Source of the DNA: Strongylocentrotus purpuratus
Lineage: Eukaryota > Echinodermata > Echinoidea > Camarodonta > Strongylocentrotidae
Direction of reading: 5' to 3'
Length of the DNA stretch: 64,000 nt
Assembly (NCBI RefSeq): GCF_000002235.5
Contig: NW_022145609.1
Coordinates: forward strand, 6,703,214-6,767,213
Shown here: positions 60,150-64,000 of the stretch, piece after piece
How positions within the stretch are numbered: the stretch's first letter is position 1
Layout of the letters: the number at the start of each line of letters is the position of its first letter
Position numbers and translations under genes: made by a program
Notes under the pieces: model-generated
The model's database searches: none
What the model was told of the DNA's origin: nothing
The model's input: only the letters and a program-made list of their open reading frames with translations

Positions 60150-62130
60150 TCTACAAATTTAACCCTATAAACCCGGAAAGCTTAGACGTTTCCTTAAAAT
60201 TATTAGGAAAAAAAAAGGACGATTTATAATTGTACCGTTCTAGACTGCTAATCCTTGTCTGAATAAAGTTCCCCCCCCCCCTCCCGCGTGAAGCGCGGAA
60301 GCTTTGACGTTTCATTAAATTATTATAAAAAGAAGACGATTTGCTGTACCGTTGCCGACTGTTAATCCTTGTCTGAATTCAGTTCTCCCCCTCCCGCGCG
60401 AAGCGCGGAAGTTTTAGCGTTTCATTAAATTATTAGAGCAAGTAGACGATTCATTGAACCGTGCTCGACTTTTAATCCTTGTCTGAATTCAGTTTCTCCC
60501 CCTCCCGCGCAAAGCGCGGAAGCTTTGACGTTTCATTTAATTATGAGAAAAGCAGACGATTCGGTGTACTGTTCTCGGCTCTTAATCCTTATCTGAATTC
60601 AGTTCTCCCCCTCCCGCGCAAAGCGCGGAAGCTTTGACGTTTCCTTAAATTATTAGAGAAAGCAGACGATTCGTTGAACCGTTCGCGAATCTTTATCCTT
60701 ATCTGAATTCAGTTTGCCCCTTCCCGCGCGAAGCTCGGAAGTTTTGACGATTCATTAAGTTATTAAAGAAAGTATACGATTCATTGGGCGTTTTCGACTC
60801 TTAATAAGCCCTAATTGTCTGAATTCAGTTTCCCCCTTTAGCGCGGAAGCTTTGACGTTTCCTTAAAATATAAGAGAAAGCAGACGATTCGTTGTACCGT
60901 TTTCGACTCTTAGTAAGCCCTATTTGTATTAGTTTAGTTTCCCCCTCTCGCGCAAAGCACGGACGTTTCCTTAAATTATTAGAGAAAGGAGACGATTCGT
61001 TGTACCGTTCGCAACTGTTAATCCTTATCTGAATTCAGTTCTCCCCCTCTCGCGCGAAGCGCGGAAGCTTTGACGTTTCCTTAAATTATTAGAGAAAGCA
61101 GACGACTCGTTGTACCGTGTTCGACTCTTAATAAGCCCTATTTGTCTTAGTTTAGTTTTCCCCTCTCGCGCGAAGCGCGGAAGCTTTGACGTTTCCTTAA
61201 ATTATTAGAGAAAGCAGACGATTCGTTGTACCATTCGCGACTCTTTACCCTGACTTGTCTGAATTCAGTTTCCCTCCTCACGCGCAAAGTTTTGACTGAG
61301 TATACGATTCGTTGGGCGTTTTCGACTCTTAATAAGCCCTAATTGACTGAATTTAGTTTCCCCCTTTAGCGCGGAAGTTTTGACGTTTCATTAAATTATT
61401 AGAGAAAATAGAAGATTCGTCGGGCGTTTTTCGACGCTTAATAAGCCCTAATTGTCTGAATTCAGTTCCCCCCTTAAGCGCGGAAGCTTTGACGTTTCCT
61501 TAAAATATTAGAGAAAGCAGACGATTCGTTGTACCGTTTTCGACTCTTAATACGCCCTGTTTGTCTGAACTCAGTTTCCCCGTTTAGCGCGGAAGCTTTG
61601 ACGTTTCCTTACAATATTAGAGAAAGCAGACGATTCCATGTACCGTTTTCGACTCTAAGTAAGCCCTATTTGTCTTAATTTAGTTTCCCCCTCTCGCGCG
61701 AAGCGCGGAAGCTTTGACGTTTCCTTAAAATATTAGAGAAAGCAGATGACTCGTTGTACCATGTTCGACTCTTAATAAGCCCTATTTGTCTTAGTTTAGT
61801 TTCCCCCTCTCGCGCGAAGCGCGGAAGCTTTGACGTTTCCTTAAATTATTAGAGAAAGCAGACGATTCGTTGTACCATTCGCGACTCTTAACCCTAACTT
61901 GTCTGAATTCAGTTTCCCTCCTCACGCGCAAAGCGCGGAAACTTTGACGTTTCCCTAAATTATTAGAGAAAGAAGACAATATGTTGTAGGCTACCGTTCT
62001 TGACTCGTCTAAATGAAGTTTCCCCTCCCGCGCGAAGCGCGGAATTTTTGGCGTTTCATCAAAATATAGAGAAAAATGAAGCCGATTCGTCGTACCGTTG
62101 TTGACTCTTAAACCTTGTTTGAATTTAGTT
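60150..62130 (+). repeat. Tandem satellite, about 18 units of about 110 bp
   Basis: Each unit holds CGCGCGAAGCGCGGAAGCTT, TGACGTTTCCTTAAATTATT, AGAGAAAGCAGACGATTCGT and CTGAATTCAGTTTCCCCCTC. Anchors (GCTTTGACG or variant) fall at about 60180, 60301, 60411, 60522, 60631, 60741, 60849, 60960, 61067, 61183, 61286, 61376, 61486, 61595, 61711, 61827, 61941 and 62044. Unit lengths are mostly 107-116, range 90-121. The core GCGCGAAGCGCG is an imperfect palindrome. Confidence 0.9.
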
Positions 62131-62291
62131 TCCCCGAAAATGTTAAACCTCTGATTTCTTTAGCTGATATTATAGGAAATTGAATCTTCGAGAAAATACA
62201 AGTATTGTAGTCCTAGATACTCTCGAAGTTGTCACAGCGGATAAAAAGTCACAGTTCGTAGGGAAAAAACTTGTCGGCCGACCGACAAAAT

Positions 62292-62451
62292 GGCCCGAAT
62301 TCACAAAGGAGGTTTGTCGACAAACCGAGGTTTATGTAAGTCATATGACGCGTTTTGACGCGTTTTTTTACAAACCTGGTTTGTAAATAACAAAAGGAGG
62401 TTTGTCGACAAACCGAGGTTTGTCGACAGGCCTCATTTGTGAATTCGGGCC
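62292..62451. mobile_element. 160-bp MITE with GGCCCGAATTCAC ends
   Basis: The inverted ends GGCCCGAATTCACAAA face each other. Inside, GGTTTGTCGACAAACC palindromes recur three to four times. The target duplication is unclear. It lies within the 60025-62975 element. Confidence 0.7.
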
Positions 62452-62577
62452 GTACGTCTCACCGACTTCAAACCTCTATAGTACACGAGGATCGAGCAAG
62501 AATACCGACACAGCTGACCCGACACAGTAACATATTTACCCGTGTCTTTCTTGCTCCCTCGACGAGACGACTCCACC

Positions 62578-62895
62578 CAACAACCCCCTTCTCTCTTTTA
62601 CTCCCACTCCTCCTCTCTCAGGCTCTTACCTCCCCTCTCTCTCCTCTCTTTCACCACCCGTTTCTTTTGTTTCCCTTTTCTTTTCTTTTCTTTTTTCCCC
62701 CTTTTCTTTTCTTTCTTTCTTTTCCTTTCTTTCCTTTCCTCCCTCTTTTCTTTTTTCTCTTTCTTTCTTCTCTTCTCTTTCCTTTCTTTTCCTTTTTTTT
62801 CTTTCTTTCTTTCCTTTTCCTTTTCTTTTTTTTCTTTTCTTTTCCTTTCCCTCTCTTTTTTTTCGCTCCCCCTTTTCTCTTTTTCCCGACGGCAG
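62578..62895 (+). repeat. Polypyrimidine tract (CTTTT/CCTTT-rich)
   Basis: About 300 nt almost free of purines, at the right end of the hAT-type element. The long open frames it produces on both strands are low-complexity artefacts. Confidence 0.9.
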
Positions 62896-63019
62896 CGCAA
62901 TTTTACCGACAATATCCTGACAGGTGGAGGGGTGTCGCAACCCCCCACACCCCCCCCCCTTTGGCGACGCCCCTGAGAAAGAGAACCTTTTCCTACACTT
63001 CAGCTCCTAATTAGACCTA

Positions 63020-63465
63020 ATGCCTTGGTCACAAATACCCTTACGGGCTGTTACGAACGCCGTACGAACGATTTCCAGACCATTTCGTAAGATCTTCTTA
63101 AGAAGGCCGTACGAAACCAGCGTTCGTAGACCGTTCGTAGACCGTTCGTAAGATCGCAGATTGGTCGATGGTCTTGTCCAAGATTTTTTTAACATCGTAC
63201 GAAACCCTCTCTTCGTAAGGCGGCCGTACGAACGCCGTAATTACATCGTAAGAACCACGCAAGATCTTCATACATTTCGTAAGGTCAAGGGACAATTCTA
63301 GAAGCTTCAAATTATTACGATGACCGTAAGAACGCCTCAGGTTGTTCATAGAGGGCTCTTACGGCGTTCGTAAGAACGCCTTACGAGCAGAGATTCTCAT
63401 GGCTTTCGTACGAACGACTCCTGGCGTTCGTAAGGCATTCGTAAGGTGCTCGTAAGGTGTACGTA
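63020..63465. repeat. TTCGTAAG/CGTACGAACG-rich repeat
   Basis: Dense short palindromic words: about twenty TTCGTA or TACGAA cores in 450 bp, such as CTTACGGCGTTCGTAAGAAC, CCGTACGAACG and GCGTTCGTAAGGCATTCGTA. The outer parts are roughly inverted (left CCTTACGGGC..ACGAACGCC, right GGCGTTCGTAAGG...). It looks like an eroded foldback element or a clustered motif array. Confidence 0.65.
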
Positions 63466-63524
63466 CACAATTTATGCCAATTTTGAGTTTTAGCGGTTAT
63501 AAAGCCAAGCGCCAAGGCACTCGC

Positions 63525-64000
63525 CCCCCCCCCCCCCAGCCAAAAAAGTGGGGGGGGGGCAAAACGCATTCCCCCCCCCCCCCACCCCCACCCCCCAACC
63601 CCTCCCCCCCAAAAAGCAAAGCAGTTAAGGAGTACGGATGGTTTGTATCAGCTAGAAAGAAAAAAAAAGTATCCCTAAAGACAAGCATTTCTGAATGACA
63701 GATTGAATCGGCTCTTGCTCTTCAAATCAGCAACATTAATAACAAACATAACAATAATACAAACCTGAATTAAATCACTTATACAATTCTATTCAATGAA
63801 AAGGAAAGTTAAAAGAAAAGGAATTACATTTCTTAAAAATTCCGCATGCCACCTATATTTATCAATGGAGGTATTTATAATATCGATACGAGCATATCGT
63901 CGAAATATTGTGGATGGGAAAGCATTTGTATTTTTTGTTATAGGGTGAGAAGACATGAGCCTCTGAACGCTGGCGTACTGATAGGGGGGGGGGGGGAGGG
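63525..64000. other. Poly(C)/(G) tracts and AT-rich flank; no gene seen
   Basis: Homopolymer C and G runs at about 63526-63620 and poly(G) at the window end. Otherwise AT-rich sequence without recognisable coding capacity. Confidence 0.6.

Larger units (their letters stand above)
60025..62975. mobile_element. 2.95-kb non-autonomous hAT-type element carrying a satellite array
   Basis: Begins CAGGGGCGTCGC and ends GCGACGCCCCTG, a perfect 12-bp terminal inverted repeat. A perfect 8-bp direct repeat AGAAAGAG lies at 60017-60024 and 62976-62983. CAGGG-type ends with 8-bp duplications are the hAT signature. No transposase is seen. Cargo in order: poly(G), about 18 copies of a 110-bp unit, a 160-bp nested MITE (62292-62451) and a 300-nt polypyrimidine tract. 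Near-identical flanking repeats suggest it moved as one unit. Confidence 0.8.

Noticed and set aside
62439-63014. 191-codon Phe/Leu/Ser-rich frame and its Lys/Glu/Arg-rich opposite
   Set aside because: Polypyrimidine tract artefact inside the hAT-type element.

Overview
The window is animal genomic DNA with intron-rich genes. It fits an echinoderm, most likely a sea urchin. Reasons: two multi-exon genes with animal domain architectures, many tRNA-derived SINEs with (ATT)n-type tails, CR1/Jockey-type LINE remains, hAT/Mutator/Tc1-like miniature elements, and frequent poly(G)/(C), (GA)n and (ATT)n tracts. The species assignment is inference.

Region 1 (about 1.3-37.2 kb, + strand) is one very large receptor gene of 27 exons. 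I rebuilt it from splice sites and reading phase; nearly all introns are phase 1. Its order is signal peptide, two Ig-like domains, three Tie-type EGF modules, a Ser/Thr/Pro-rich linker with a third Ig-like domain, ten fibronectin III (FN3) domains, a membrane-proximal domain of the receptor tyrosine phosphatase (R2B) type with a furin-like RRRR site, one transmembrane helix and a 96-residue tail. The ectodomain matches the Tie/Tek angiopoietin-receptor layout domain by domain, but there is no kinase. The tail instead has six tyrosines, three of them in a 10-residue tandem repeat that makes a near-ITAM. This is the most unusual object in the window: a Tie-like receptor that probably signals through recruited SH2 proteins. 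FN3-4 appears to carry a one-base frame problem. One intron holds a long LINE reading frame.

Region 2 (39.4-52.0 kb, + strand) is a DHX36 (RHAU/G4-resolvase) helicase gene, seen from the linker before RecA2 to the stop codon in 13 phase-consistent exons. The exons for the N-terminal motif and RecA1 (Walker A, DEIH) are absent, although only 2.2 kb separates the two genes. Either the gene is 5'-truncated or rearranged, or its 5' exons lie beyond the receptor gene. A decayed copy of part of its exon 12 lies just downstream.

Region 3 (52-64 kb) has no convincing gene. It holds SINEs, a tandem duplication, a 120-bp hAT MITE, a long perfect hairpin, a 2.95-kb hAT-type element carrying about 18 copies of a 110-bp satellite (12-bp terminal inverted repeats, perfect 8-bp target duplication), and a TTCGTAAG-rich repeat. 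Other mobile elements sit in introns of both genes, including a 504-bp element with a 9-bp target duplication whose empty site is preserved in a sister repeat 14 kb away.
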